A DNA stretch of 64,000 nucleotides. Source: Cetobacterium sp. 8H (lineage in GTDB: Bacteria; Fusobacteriota; Fusobacteriia; Fusobacteriales; Fusobacteriaceae). The notes beneath the pieces were generated by a model. It was not told where the DNA came from, searched no databases, and saw nothing but the letters and a program-made list of their open reading frames with translations. Location: positions 1,427,501 through 1,491,500 of the forward strand of contig NZ_JACHTG010000004.1 of assembly GCF_014250675.1 (NCBI RefSeq), in the 5' to 3' direction. The position numbers were made by a program, and so were the translations under genes. Position 1 is the stretch's first letter. Each line of letters opens with the position of its first letter. Positions 26,165 through 33,936 of this stretch are shown piece by piece.

Positions 26165-26590
26165 ATGAAAAAACTAGCATTAACTTTAGCAACTATCTTT
26201 TTACTAGTAGGGTGCAATAATGATAGTAAGGCACAAAAAATATCAATGGATCCTTCTAGTCCATACAAAGAATATTCTATAAATGATACTAAAGTATCAA
26301 ATCTTTTAGAAGAAAACATTTTAAAAATAGAAGCTGAAAAATATGGATTTGATTTAAAAACATCTTCTGCACATATGATTAGCTTAAAAAAAATTGGAAG
26401 TTATGGCTCTGGTGATATTAAAATAATTGCTTTTTTAAATTCTAAAGGCATTAAAGCGGCCGAAGATAAAGGGTATATTAATATAAATCGAGTTGTTTCT
26501 TATACCTGTAAATTTGAATATAGTTATAAAACTGATAGATATCTTTGGACATCTGATTACCCTTATGCATCCACAAGTAGTTTATTTTGA
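26165..26590 (+). CDS. small lipoprotein of unknown function
   Basis: 141 residues with a clear lipoprotein signal, MKKLALTLATIFLLVGCNND, lipidated Cys17. AGGAGGGG precedes the ATG. The mature part has no motif I can name; it contains SYGSGDIKIIAFLNSKG and an aromatic C-terminus (TSDYPYASTSSLF). It ends at a strong terminator. Confidence 0.8.
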   Translation: MKKLALTLATIFLLVGCNNDSKAQKISMDPSSPYKEYSINDTKVSNLLEENILKIEAEKYGFDLKTSSAHMISLKKIGSYGSGDIKIIAFLNSKGIKAAEDKGYININRVVSYTCKFEYSYKTDRYLWTSDYPYASTSSLF

Positions 26591-26596
26591 TGAATT

Positions 26597-26624
26597 AAAG
26601 TCTCTCATTAAGAGAGACTTTTTA
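26597..26624. terminator. bidirectional terminator between lipoprotein and rhodanese
   Basis: Ten-base arms AAAGTCTCTC (26597-26606) and complement (26612-26621), loop ATTAA, then T run; it abuts the stop of the minus-strand rhodanese. Confidence 0.85.
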
Positions 26625-26954
26625 TTTAGAAGTTTCTTTAAATTTATTAAAACCACCAATTAAGTTAAAAACAGAATAGTTATTTTTAAGAAGGATAGAT
26701 TGAGCTTTACTACCAGTATTACCACCATTGCAATATACAACTATCTTTTTATCCTTTGGGATTTCTGTAATTCTGCTTTCAATTTGGGAAAAAGGAATAT
26801 TAACTGCTCCAGGTATATGAGCTATCTTGTATTGATCTTCCGTTCTTGCATCAATAATAAAGTAAGAATTAATATTATTATTTAATTCTTCAGCAGATAT
26901 AAGAGGGGTTGTATCATTTTTAAAATTATGTAATAAACAAACTTTATTAGTCAT
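26622..26954 (-). CDS. single-domain rhodanese-like sulfurtransferase
   Basis: 110 residues. Rhodanese fold markers: LISAEELNNNINSYFIIDARTEDQY, HIPGAVNIPFSQIESR, and active Cys in VVYCNGGNTGSKA near residue 74, then NLIGGFNKF. The active-site loop has CNGGNTGS and lacks the Arg that many rhodaneses have, so substrate preference may differ. Starts ATG with AAGGAG upstream. Divergent from an ArsR-type regulator with shared operator sequence, which suggests it is the regulator's target. Confidence 0.9.
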   Translation of the reverse strand: MTNKVCLLHNFKNDTTPLISAEELNNNINSYFIIDARTEDQYKIAHIPGAVNIPFSQIESRITEIPKDKKIVVYCNGGNTGSKAQSILLKNNYSVFNLIGGFNKFKETSK

Positions 26955-26970
26955 AGTGAATCTCCTTTTA

Positions 26971-26998
26971 TATATTTAATATTATAATATTAAATATA
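26971..26998. promoter_or_regulatory. 28-bp perfect palindrome overlapping the rhodanese -10
   Basis: A perfect inverted repeat, all A/T, centred at 26984/26985; its right end (26993-26998) is the -10 of the minus-strand promoter. Long AT dyads of this type are typical ArsR-family operators. Confidence 0.6.
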
Positions 26999-27020
26999 CC
27001 ATAAAAAATAAATATGTCAA
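26993..27020 (-). promoter_or_regulatory. promoter of the rhodanese gene
   Basis: Minus-strand TTGACA (plus 27015-27020), 16-base spacer, TATATT (plus 26993-26998). Confidence 0.6.
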
Positions 27021-27027
27021 AACTAAT

Positions 27028-27041
27028 TTAGAAATTTCTAA
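27028..27041. promoter_or_regulatory. operator palindrome between the two divergent -35 boxes
   Basis: TTAGAAATTTCTAA, perfect 14-bp palindrome, seven bases from the rhodanese -35 and six from the regulator -35. Confidence 0.6.
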
Positions 27042-27047
27042 TATACT

Positions 27048-27076
27048 TTGACAAAAATATTAAAAAAATATATAAT
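27048..27076 (+). promoter_or_regulatory. consensus promoter of the ArsR-type regulator
   Basis: TTGACA (27048-27053), 17-base spacer, TATAAT (27071-27076): a perfect consensus promoter. Confidence 0.8.
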
Positions 27077-27124
27077 TATTTAGTATTTATATAGAAATAC
27101 ATCTTCATTATAAGAGGGAGGATT

Positions 27125-27397
27125 ATGAAAAAGCAATTACAAATTTTAAAAGCACTAAGTCATCCTGTTAGGCTAAACATAATTTATGGTTTAAAAGACT
27201 CAGAATTTAAGTGTGTTTGTCACTTGCAAGAGTTGGTAGAAAATCAAGAAAAAGTATCACAATCAAGTCTTTCCCAACACCTTAAAATTTTAAGAGATGC
27301 AAATATAGTGGAAACTAAAAAAGTTGGTGGCTGGGTACATTATAGCTTAAAAAATAAAAATGTAATTAAAATATTAGAAGAATTAAAAGAGTTATAA
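27125..27397 (+). CDS. ArsR/SmtB-family transcriptional regulator
   Basis: Winged-helix repressor of 90 residues. LKALSHPVRLNIIYGL is the ArsR opening helix; the recognition helix is SSLSQHLKILRDANIV, followed by the wing GGWVHYSLK. The helix that binds metal in ArsR carries FKCVCHL here (two Cys separated by one residue). This could bind a thiophilic metal or metalloid or be a persulfide switch; the divergent rhodanese favours sulfur sensing, by inference. AGGGAGG precedes ATG. It probably represses both divergent genes. Confidence 0.9.
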   Translation: MKKQLQILKALSHPVRLNIIYGLKDSEFKCVCHLQELVENQEKVSQSSLSQHLKILRDANIVETKKVGGWVHYSLKNKNVIKILEELKEL

Positions 27398-27419
27398 TTG
27401 ATAGAAAAGGGGTTCTTAT

Positions 27420-27461
27420 AAAAATACTAGAAAGCTTTATTTTTAGCTTTCTAGTATTTTT
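27420..27461. terminator. bidirectional terminator
   Basis: Seventeen-base perfect arms (27420-27436 and 27445-27461, AAAAATACTAGAAAGCT side), loop TTATTTTT; separates the ArsR gene from the convergent regulator and overlaps the latter's stop. Confidence 0.88.
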
Positions 27462-28860
27462 ATTTATTAATGATAGAGTTTAAAGAGTTTTCGAAAATGA
27501 TATTATTGATAGTTTCAAGAATTTGAACATAACTAAAATTATTAAGAACACCAATAGTAGAACTTAAATTATGTTCATCACTTAATATTAAGTCGTATTT
27601 ATTGTTATAGTTTTTGGGATTTAATTTATAAAAAAATGAAGGTTCAATATGAAAGTTGAATTTATTACTGATATTATTTAAATTTTCTTTCAAGTAACCA
27701 TCATCTAAGATAATAATTTCATTGAAAAGTAATAAAACATTTTTTATTTTATGTTGATTATGTTCAATAATTACTTTTTTTAAGATATATATAATAGATA
27801 CTTTATCACAAAAAAATAAATCAAATTCAAGTTTATTTAAGATTTTATCCAATATATCAAAAATTTTTCTTTCCTCATCATTTATATGAAGATTCTTTAT
27901 TTTGAAAATATGATTTTCATATTTAAAAATAGAAAAACAAATCTTTTTTAGAAGTATATCTTCTAAAGATTTTTCTAAAGTTTGTAAATCCAATTGCTGT
28001 TTTAGCTCATTAATTATTTGATAAGCTTTATCTAAGATTATAGGTTCAAAATTAACATGATTATTTTTTAAACGAATAATGAAATAAAAAATCTGATTTT
28101 GATAATCAGAATTCCATTCTTTTAAATATATTTTTATAGACTCTTTTATTTCTAAATAATCATCATAATTGTAATCTCCTTTAAAGTTAAATCCATTAAA
28201 AACTTTTACACAAACAATAAGAGAACATAAGAACGAAATAACAAAGTGTGTTATTGGCATAGATATTGATTTAAACAATCTGTAGAGATCATCTAAAAGT
28301 TTTTGAATGTTATAATTTTGTAAAAGCTCTGTCACAAAAATAGAGTGATTCAGAGAAAAGTCACTTTTAATAAAATATTTTATTAATTTTTTACAAAAAA
28401 GATTTTTGTCTTGTTCAGAGATATAAGTTATTTTTAGTCCTTTTCCTGGAATATATATATATTCAGAATGATTATTCTTTAGAATATCTTTTATATCATT
28501 GAAATATCTAATAATAGAACTTCTAGAAATATTTAAAATAGTTTTCTCGTGTTCTAGATTAATAAAACCATTATGAATAAACTTAATATACAAATAATCA
28601 ATAATTTCATCATTTGTTATAAAATCATTTCTACTAAAAAGGGAATTCCATTGCTCTTTAGTTAACTTTAAAGAATAGAGGTTATTATTTAAAGTTATAC
28701 TAGGAAGATTTTCATCTTTTAAAAAGGAGTTTATAGAATTTATATTTTTATAAATTGATTTTTTCTCTAAATTTAGATACAAGGAAAAATCATCTAAAGA
28801 AAAATCACCTTGTAATAAAAGTGTTAAAACATTTATGTTTGTAGTATTAATATAAATCAC
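27460..28860 (-). CDS. BglG/Mga-like helix-turn-helix regulator
   Basis: 466 residues, low-complexity AT-driven composition (Asn, Ile, Lys). Two N-terminal helix-turn-helix blocks: DFSLDDFSLYLNLEKKSIYKN (about 18-38) and HEKTILNISRSSIIRYFNDI (about 104-123), the layout of BglG/MtlR/Mga-type regulators. The middle is helical, PRD-like, but I see no clear phosphorylatable His pair; the C-terminal KYDLILSDEHNLSS resembles an EIIB-like fold. The start is unclear: the GTG at 28860 falls within AGAGGTGAT, the apparent ribosome site, so the true start may be a rare codon such as ATT at 28851. Convergent partner and target unknown; it lies next to selC. Confidence 0.7.
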   Translation of the reverse strand: MIYINTTNINVLTLLLQGDFSLDDFSLYLNLEKKSIYKNINSINSFLKDENLPSITLNNNLYSLKLTKEQWNSLFSRNDFITNDEIIDYLYIKFIHNGFINLEHEKTILNISRSSIIRYFNDIKDILKNNHSEYIYIPGKGLKITYISEQDKNLFCKKLIKYFIKSDFSLNHSIFVTELLQNYNIQKLLDDLYRLFKSISMPITHFVISFLCSLIVCVKVFNGFNFKGDYNYDDYLEIKESIKIYLKEWNSDYQNQIFYFIIRLKNNHVNFEPIILDKAYQIINELKQQLDLQTLEKSLEDILLKKICFSIFKYENHIFKIKNLHINDEERKIFDILDKILNKLEFDLFFCDKVSIIYILKKVIIEHNQHKIKNVLLLFNEIIILDDGYLKENLNNISNKFNFHIEPSFFYKLNPKNYNNKYDLILSDEHNLSSTIGVLNNFSYVQILETINNIIFENSLNSIINK

Positions 28861-28889
28861 CTCTTTATTATGAATATGTTATAAAAATA

Positions 28890-28914
28890 AAAAACCCCAC
28901 AAAAAGTGAGGTTG
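28890..28914 (-). terminator. terminator downstream of selC
   Basis: In minus orientation AACCTCAC-TTTTT-GTGGGGTT followed by TTTT; one pair is a U-G wobble, so it works only in this direction. Confidence 0.75.
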
Positions 28915-28927
28915 AATTGTTCAAAAT

Positions 28928-29021
28928 TGGCGGAAGCGTATAGGAATCGAACCTACCAGCGATTTGACTCGCCAAAACAGTTTTGAAGACTGCTGAGTAC
29001 ACCAGTAACTCATCCACTTCC
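28928..29021 (-). tRNA. selC: tRNA-Sec (anticodon UCA)
   Basis: A 94-base tRNA with encoded CCA (plus 28928-28930). Acceptor GGAAGTGG pairs with the 3' strand ending CGCTTCC; T-loop GGTTCGATTCC; long variable arm with GCGA/TCGC stem; anticodon loop CTTCAAA gives UCA (plus 28984-28986) on a six-pair stem. The extended acceptor and long extra arm with a UCA anticodon identify selenocysteine tRNA. It agrees with selA, selB, selD nearby and a UGA codon in selD. Confidence 0.95.
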
Positions 29022-29034
29022 AATTCACAAAATT

Positions 29035-29043
29035 ATTATATCA
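29035..29043 (-). promoter_or_regulatory. extended -10 promoter of selC
   Basis: Minus-strand TGATATAAT, about 14 bases before the tRNA 5' end, with no clear -35. Suggests selC has its own promoter just after the DUF3343 gene. Confidence 0.55.
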
Positions 29044-29050
29044 TATAAAT

Positions 29051-29326
29051 TTAAAAATTAAAAGTAGAAAAATGCTTTTTAAAGCCATTTTTTTCACAAA
29101 GATAAAAAGAATAAAGTGATTCTTCAATTTTATTATTTTTTAAAATGTTCAAAATAGTTGAACTATCTTCGATATTAGCTTTTATAGATAGACCACAGCT
29201 TGCTTTAAGTTCTCCAGGTAGTGGAATAATTCTAACCTCTAGATTAGATTCTAGTAAAAGTTTTTCAACTTTCATAACCAAATGAGTGGAATCAATTGTA
29301 ATAATTAAAAATTTTTCGATATTCAT
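29051..29326 (-). CDS. DUF3343 protein, putative Se/S carrier
   Basis: 91 residues. Contains STHLVMKVEKLLLESNLEVRIIPLPGELKASCGLSIKAN; the PLPGELKASCGLS stretch with its Cys is the DUF3343 signature (LP-x(4)-S-CG). Members are often found beside YedF and are thought to carry selenium or sulfur, but this is not proven biochemically. ATG overlaps the yedF stop (TAATG), so it is translationally coupled. Confidence 0.88.
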   Translation of the reverse strand: MNIEKFLIITIDSTHLVMKVEKLLLESNLEVRIIPLPGELKASCGLSIKANIEDSSTILNILKNNKIEESLYSFYLCEKNGFKKHFSTFNF

Positions 29327-29916
29327 TATGGTCTAATCACCTTAGTGGCCTTCATCTGTTTCTCAATTATACTATACATATTTGTTACAGATCCAACAGA
29401 TATATTATTTTCAAGATGGTAGAAATTAGCACAAGCACCACAAGAAAGTATTTCAACACCTCTAGCTTCAAGAGATTTTAAATCTTTAACAGAAGTATCA
29501 CAAGTTGACGTTAAAAAAACTCCTCTGTTATAAAACAAGATAGTTTTAGGTAACTCTTCCATTTCTGTAAGAGTATAAATAAATCCTTTCATCAGAGTTT
29601 CTCCTAATGCAGAATCTCCTTCTCCCATTTTATCGCTTGCGATAACGATAACTATGTTATCTTTTGAAGATTTCTCTATAGAATCAGAATTATTTTTAGA
29701 AGGTATACCTTTTACAATCTCTATCAAGTAAATTCCATTTTCTTCTTTTGTAGAAAAAGAAAACCCCATTTCTTTAGCAAATTTTTCAATATTTTCTTTT
29801 GAGATTTTATTATCAATAGAAACAACAATAGTTCCTTCTGAGATTTCTTTTAAGGCATTTTTCGTCATAATAACAGGCATAGGACATGTTTGCCCAATCG
29901 CATTAACTTTAATCAT
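29326..29916 (-). CDS. yedF: YedF, sulfurtransferase-like selenium metabolism protein
   Basis: 196 residues in two domains. Residues 1-72 are TusA-like (IKVNAIGQTCPMPVIMTKNAL with the CPxP Cys11). Residues 85-196 are DsrE-like, with SDKMGEGDSALGETLMKGFIYT and a Cys-pair SCGACANFYHL near 160. This two-domain form is the YedF group found in selenium-using bacteria. AAGGAAG precedes ATG. First gene of a yedF-DUF3343-selC stretch. Role in selenium trafficking is from genome association. Confidence 0.9.
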   Translation of the reverse strand: MIKVNAIGQTCPMPVIMTKNALKEISEGTIVVSIDNKISKENIEKFAKEMGFSFSTKEENGIYLIEIVKGIPSKNNSDSIEKSSKDNIVIVIASDKMGEGDSALGETLMKGFIYTLTEMEELPKTILFYNRGVFLTSTCDTSVKDLKSLEARGVEILSCGACANFYHLENNISVGSVTNMYSIIEKQMKATKVIRP

Positions 29917-29985
29917 AGATTTGTCACTTCCTTTAGATTTTATTTGATTATATTATACAGTATTTAAGTAGAAAATTATACTTTA

Positions 29986-30011
29986 AAATTTGTTAATTAA
30001 GTAACAAATTT
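29986..30011. promoter_or_regulatory. inverted repeat upstream of the amino-acid permease
   Basis: AAATTTGTTA (29986-29995), ATTAAG, TAACAAATTT (30002-30011); ends three bases before the -35. Possible operator in the divergent yedF/permease interval. Confidence 0.45.
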
Positions 30012-30013
30012 AA

Positions 30014-30042
30014 TTGCATTTTATTGTTAAAAGTGGTATTAT
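30014..30042 (+). promoter_or_regulatory. promoter of the amino-acid permease
   Basis: TTGCAT (30014-30019), 17-base spacer, TATTAT (30037-30042). Confidence 0.6.
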
Positions 30043-30083
30043 AAAAATTGTTTTTAAATACAACAATTGAAAGGGAGTTGAGA

Positions 30084-31508
30084 ATGAAAAGAAAGTATCT
30101 ATCTGTATCATCTTTAGTAATGATGATATTCTTAGGAGTGTTTGGATTTGGTAATATTGCCAATAACTTTAAAGAAGTAGGGTTACCTTCAGCCACGATG
30201 CTGGTAATAGGAATATTCTTTTACTTTTTACCACTATGTTTAATAATGGCTGAATTTGGAGCTTATGCGCAAGATAGAACGAGTGGAATATACTCTTGGA
30301 TAGAGATTGGACTTGGAAAAAAAATGGCTTATTTTGCCATCTGGTCTTACTTTATAGCGAATATATTTTATTTACCAACACTTGCAACAAGAGTACCAAC
30401 ATATTTAAGTTTTGGTTTACTTGGTGATGCAAATGTATCCAATGCTCAAACAGCAGTATTATCTTTAATTGCGTTAGTAATTTCACTTATAATAGGAGTT
30501 AAATATCAAAAAGCTATTGGGTCATTATCAAAACCAATAGGTTATATATCATTATTTACGGTAATGATATTTTTAATTGCAGGAATATACTTACATTTGA
30601 CAGGACAAGGGGCAACAACTTTAGCTGTTGAATCGTTTAAAATAAATATGAGCTCAAAATCTGATTTAGCAGGAGCACTTGGAAGTTTTTCATGGATATT
30701 GTTTGCATTTGGAGGAGGAGAGGTAGTAGGACCTTATGTAAATCAAGTAAAAAATCCAGAAAAAAACTTTGTAAAAGGATTACTTTTAGCATCATTATTA
30801 ATAGGTGTTTTATATGTTTTGGGAATTGTTGCAGTATCAGCATTTGGAACACAAGAAGATTTTTCAAAGATATCTTTAGTAAATGCAGTTTTAGCAGGGT
30901 TTAAGTTCATGGGAGATAAAATTGGATTAGGAATTTGGTTTGTAAAACTTATGGGTATTGCATATACACTAATAACTCTTGTTGCACTTATTCTTTGGGG
31001 AACATCTTTAGCAGCAGGTGTTTTTAGTGAAGCTCCAGAAGGAACTTTTCCAAAATGGTTAACAAAAAAAAGTGGATACAATGGAATTTTAAGAAATGCA
31101 CTTATATTTCAAACAATATTAGCTTTTTTGTTCATAGCTTTAAATACATTTGGAGGAGCTGCAGCAGAAGAACTTTACTATAGAGTTTATGATATGACAA
31201 CAATGGCTTTAATTGTTCCATATTTCTGTTTGGGAATTAGTTATATAGTTTTTAGATACAAAGGGTATGTAGCACCATTTCAAATTTCTAAAGGAAAATC
31301 AATTCCAATAATAGCAGGGATTTCAGTATCGCTTATGACTCTAATAGCTTTTATATTTGCGGGATATAATTTTACTATTCCTCTAGTTCAACAGATAGAG
31401 AAAATAAAACTATATTATGGCGGATTATTGATGTTCATGTTAATAGGGGTTGCAATTAAGTTTTTTAGTGAAAGAAATCATAAATCAAATATGACAAATA
31501 AAAAATGA
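30084..31508 (+). CDS. amino-acid permease, APC superfamily (YjeM-like)
   Basis: Inner-membrane transporter of 474 residues with about twelve membrane segments. ATG at 30084 follows AAGGGAG. TM1 reads SLVMMIFLGVFGFGNIANNF, the unwound substrate-binding region; FLPLCLIMAEFGAYAQDRTSGIYSWIEIGLG is the APC consensus of TM2 and loop; GGEVVGPYVNQVKNPEKNF fits TM6 to loop. The pattern is nearest the YjeM/glutamate-GABA antiporter group. Its substrate is unknown. Situated between yedF and the sel operon but on the other strand, with its own promoter and terminator. Confidence 0.88.
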   Translation: MKRKYLSVSSLVMMIFLGVFGFGNIANNFKEVGLPSATMLVIGIFFYFLPLCLIMAEFGAYAQDRTSGIYSWIEIGLGKKMAYFAIWSYFIANIFYLPTLATRVPTYLSFGLLGDANVSNAQTAVLSLIALVISLIIGVKYQKAIGSLSKPIGYISLFTVMIFLIAGIYLHLTGQGATTLAVESFKINMSSKSDLAGALGSFSWILFAFGGGEVVGPYVNQVKNPEKNFVKGLLLASLLIGVLYVLGIVAVSAFGTQEDFSKISLVNAVLAGFKFMGDKIGLGIWFVKLMGIAYTLITLVALILWGTSLAAGVFSEAPEGTFPKWLTKKSGYNGILRNALIFQTILAFLFIALNTFGGAAAEELYYRVYDMTTMALIVPYFCLGISYIVFRYKGYVAPFQISKGKSIPIIAGISVSLMTLIAFIFAGYNFTIPLVQQIEKIKLYYGGLLMFMLIGVAIKFFSERNHKSNMTNKK

Positions 31509-31539
31509 GGATAAGTCATAACTTATCCTCATTTTTTTC
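31505..31539 (+). terminator. terminator of the permease gene
   Basis: ATGAGGATAAGT (31505-31516), loop CATA, complement (31521-31532), then seven T. Overlaps the stop codon. Confidence 0.92.
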
Positions 31540-31547
31540 AAATAAAT

Positions 31548-32015
31548 TTATTTAATTTTTTTATACTCATCTTCTGCTGCTGCTTTTAATTTTTCCATTT
31601 GACTACGAAGAACTTTACGATTGAAAAAATTGAAAAGTTTGTGTAAAGATGTACCCTTAAGAGTCCAAGCAGTTTGAATAAGATGAGTTTTCTCAGAATC
31701 AATTTCTTCAACATCATATTCAATTTTGAAGTCAACCCATTTGTCACCAATTTCAATTTGGTACATTTTTCCATCTTCATAAGCTAAAATTTTACCAGAG
31801 TATTCATCCTCTATTCCGTATTTTTTAATTTTTTCAGTAAATGTAGAACCAACAAAACCTTCAACATCAGTGTGAGTTTCTTCCTTTAGACCTTCAATCC
31901 AAAGTCCATGTTTTTCATATTGTGATATAAATTTAAAAACAAAATCTTTAGGTGCATCAATATTAATTCCTTCTACAAAAAAAGGTGTTTTTTCATTAAT
32001 TTCTTTTAACTCCAT
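31548..32015 (-). CDS. START-like (SRPBCC) small protein in the sel operon
   Basis: 155 residues. ATG at 32015 (MELKEINEK) is preceded by AGGAGTGG; a GTG at 32024 lies in that site. FFVEGINIDAPKDFVFKFISQYEKHGLWIEGL, VGSTFTEKIKKYG and a C-terminal helix FNFFNRKVLRSQMEKLKAAAEDEY give the SRPBCC layout: beta sheet around a pocket closed by a long helix. It starts 28 bases after the selB stop, same strand, so it may belong to selDAB. Related in form to residues 1-160 of the protein at 19890-21422. Ligand unknown. Confidence 0.8.
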   Translation of the reverse strand: MELKEINEKTPFFVEGINIDAPKDFVFKFISQYEKHGLWIEGLKEETHTDVEGFVGSTFTEKIKKYGIEDEYSGKILAYEDGKMYQIEIGDKWVDFKIEYDVEEIDSEKTHLIQTAWTLKGTSLHKLFNFFNRKVLRSQMEKLKAAAEDEYKKIK

Positions 32016-32043
32016 AATCACCACTCCTAATTAATAATAACAG

Positions 32044-33936
32044 CTATAAACCTTTATTAATATAAAAATAAGATTTTCCTTTATTTTGGATTAAGATTTT
32101 TTTTGTAATGTAAACACCATCAAAATATTCTAAGTATACAAGAGCGGTTTCTCTGTTACACTCTAAAATATCTCTAAATTCACTCAAAGTTATTTGGGAA
32201 TTAGAGATAAAAAAAGTACTTAATCGTTTAAGAGCTTCTTTATAAAAACCTTTTAAAATATATCTATTGTTAGAGATTTCAATTATAAACTCTTCTGAAA
32301 GTAAATAGAAGAAGATATCTCTAAATCTATCTTTCTGTCTAAAGTTAGCTTCAATTTTATCAAAATTAAGACCTTTAAAGGAAGTTTGTTTTAGTAAAAC
32401 CAGTATTTTATCTTTAATCAACTTATCTTCTTTTGAAAGTTTTATTTTGAAATCCAAGAGAGATATAATTCCATCTTTAATTTCAAAAGTATCTTTTGAT
32501 AGAAAAATTAAAAATTCATTGAAAGTCTTTATAGTATTACTTGAAAAAAATTTACTTTTTAAAGTTGCAATAGGGATTCCTTTTTTTAAAGAATTCCTTT
32601 CATGAAATAGAGCCACAAATTTTAAAATTTCTTTTTTTATTGAAAGAAAAATATCTTTATGAATAAGAATTTCAGACTCTTTTATAATTAAAATATTCTC
32701 ATTAAAACTATTTAAATTATAATTATGACTAAGTTCTTGGTTAAGCTCAGTTAAAGTAATAAAAGTTTTTTTATGATTAAGGTAATCACTTATATCTATA
32801 GAATCTTTATTCAAAAGAAAATCTAACCTTCTCAAATATAGAGGATTATTTTTTTTAGTTGGAACAGCAAGAGTATTTAAAATACGAATACCACCTAAAA
32901 GAGTTGAATTACCAAGGCTTCTAAGAATACCAATGTCTCCAAAATTAACAGGAATTTCCCTATCGATTATAAGCTGAAAGAAAATATTTTTATCTATAGA
33001 GTCTTGAAGATATTTAATCTTTCCATAATATTCGCCAGTTCCAATATTTAAACGAAATTTAGTATTGTTTTTAGGAATTGATTCATTGCTAAGTGGAGTA
33101 AATAAAACATCTATTAGCCTACTGTTAAGAAGTGCTGGATGGTTTGTTAAAACATTTCCTCTTTCAATTTCTTTGGCAGTAACTCCAGAGATGTTAAAAG
33201 CACACCTTTGGTGCGAAACAATTGTGTCAACTGATTTACCATGAGTTTGGATTGCTTTTATTTTAACTTGTATTTTATGAGGATATAGAGTTAAAAAATC
33301 ACCTTTAGATATTGTTCCTTCAGATGTTCCACTAACAATAGTTCCCACACCTCTAGGAGAGTATATTTTATCAATATCTAACCTAAAGAATTTATTTTTT
33401 TCAGAAATCGTTTTAGAAATTTTTGAAGTTTCTTCAATGATTTTATTATAAAGAATCTTATATGAGTGTTTATCTTTATTTGAAACTTCAACTATTGGAA
33501 AAGATTTAAAAAAATTATCGTCAAAGAAACTAGAGATCTCTTTTTTTAATTCTTCAGCTTTTTCTGAAGAGACCAAATCTCGTTTTGATAAAACAACTAT
33601 TCCATGTTGGATTCCAAGAAGCTTAAGAATTTCTTTATGTTCAATAGTCTGAGGCATAATACCATCATCGCAAGCTATAAGGAATAGAACAAAGTCTATT
33701 CCTTTTGCACCAGCAACCATATTTTTAATAAACTTTTCATGTCCAGGAACATCTATAATACTAAAAGTTTGACCATCCGGAGTAATAAGAGGAGCAAATC
33801 CTAAGTCGATAGTCATTCCTCTTTCTTTTTCTTCCTTCATAGTGTCAGTATTTACATTAGTAAGATGTTTAACTAAAGTTGTTTTTCCATGATCAATATG
33901 ACCGGCAGTACCTATTATAATATTATTCATAGTCAT
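32044..33936 (-). CDS. selB: selenocysteine-specific elongation factor SelB
   Basis: 630 residues. GTPase that brings Sec-tRNA to UGA codons next to a SECIS hairpin. G1 GTAGHIDHGKTTL, G3 DVPGHEKF, G4-type VLSKRDLV; then domains II and III, and C-terminal winged helices that bind SECIS RNA (residues about 390-630). Start chosen at 33936 (MTMNNIII), whose ATGA overlaps the selA stop; the GTG at 33942 is not favoured. The N-terminus through GHIDHGKTTL is diagnostic of SelB among translation GTPases, with selA directly upstream. Confidence 0.95.
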   Translation of the reverse strand: MTMNNIIIGTAGHIDHGKTTLVKHLTNVNTDTMKEEKERGMTIDLGFAPLITPDGQTFSIIDVPGHEKFIKNMVAGAKGIDFVLFLIACDDGIMPQTIEHKEILKLLGIQHGIVVLSKRDLVSSEKAEELKKEISSFFDDNFFKSFPIVEVSNKDKHSYKILYNKIIEETSKISKTISEKNKFFRLDIDKIYSPRGVGTIVSGTSEGTISKGDFLTLYPHKIQVKIKAIQTHGKSVDTIVSHQRCAFNISGVTAKEIERGNVLTNHPALLNSRLIDVLFTPLSNESIPKNNTKFRLNIGTGEYYGKIKYLQDSIDKNIFFQLIIDREIPVNFGDIGILRSLGNSTLLGGIRILNTLAVPTKKNNPLYLRRLDFLLNKDSIDISDYLNHKKTFITLTELNQELSHNYNLNSFNENILIIKESEILIHKDIFLSIKKEILKFVALFHERNSLKKGIPIATLKSKFFSSNTIKTFNEFLIFLSKDTFEIKDGIISLLDFKIKLSKEDKLIKDKILVLLKQTSFKGLNFDKIEANFRQKDRFRDIFFYLLSEEFIIEISNNRYILKGFYKEALKRLSTFFISNSQITLSEFRDILECNRETALVYLEYFDGVYITKKILIQNKGKSYFYINKGL

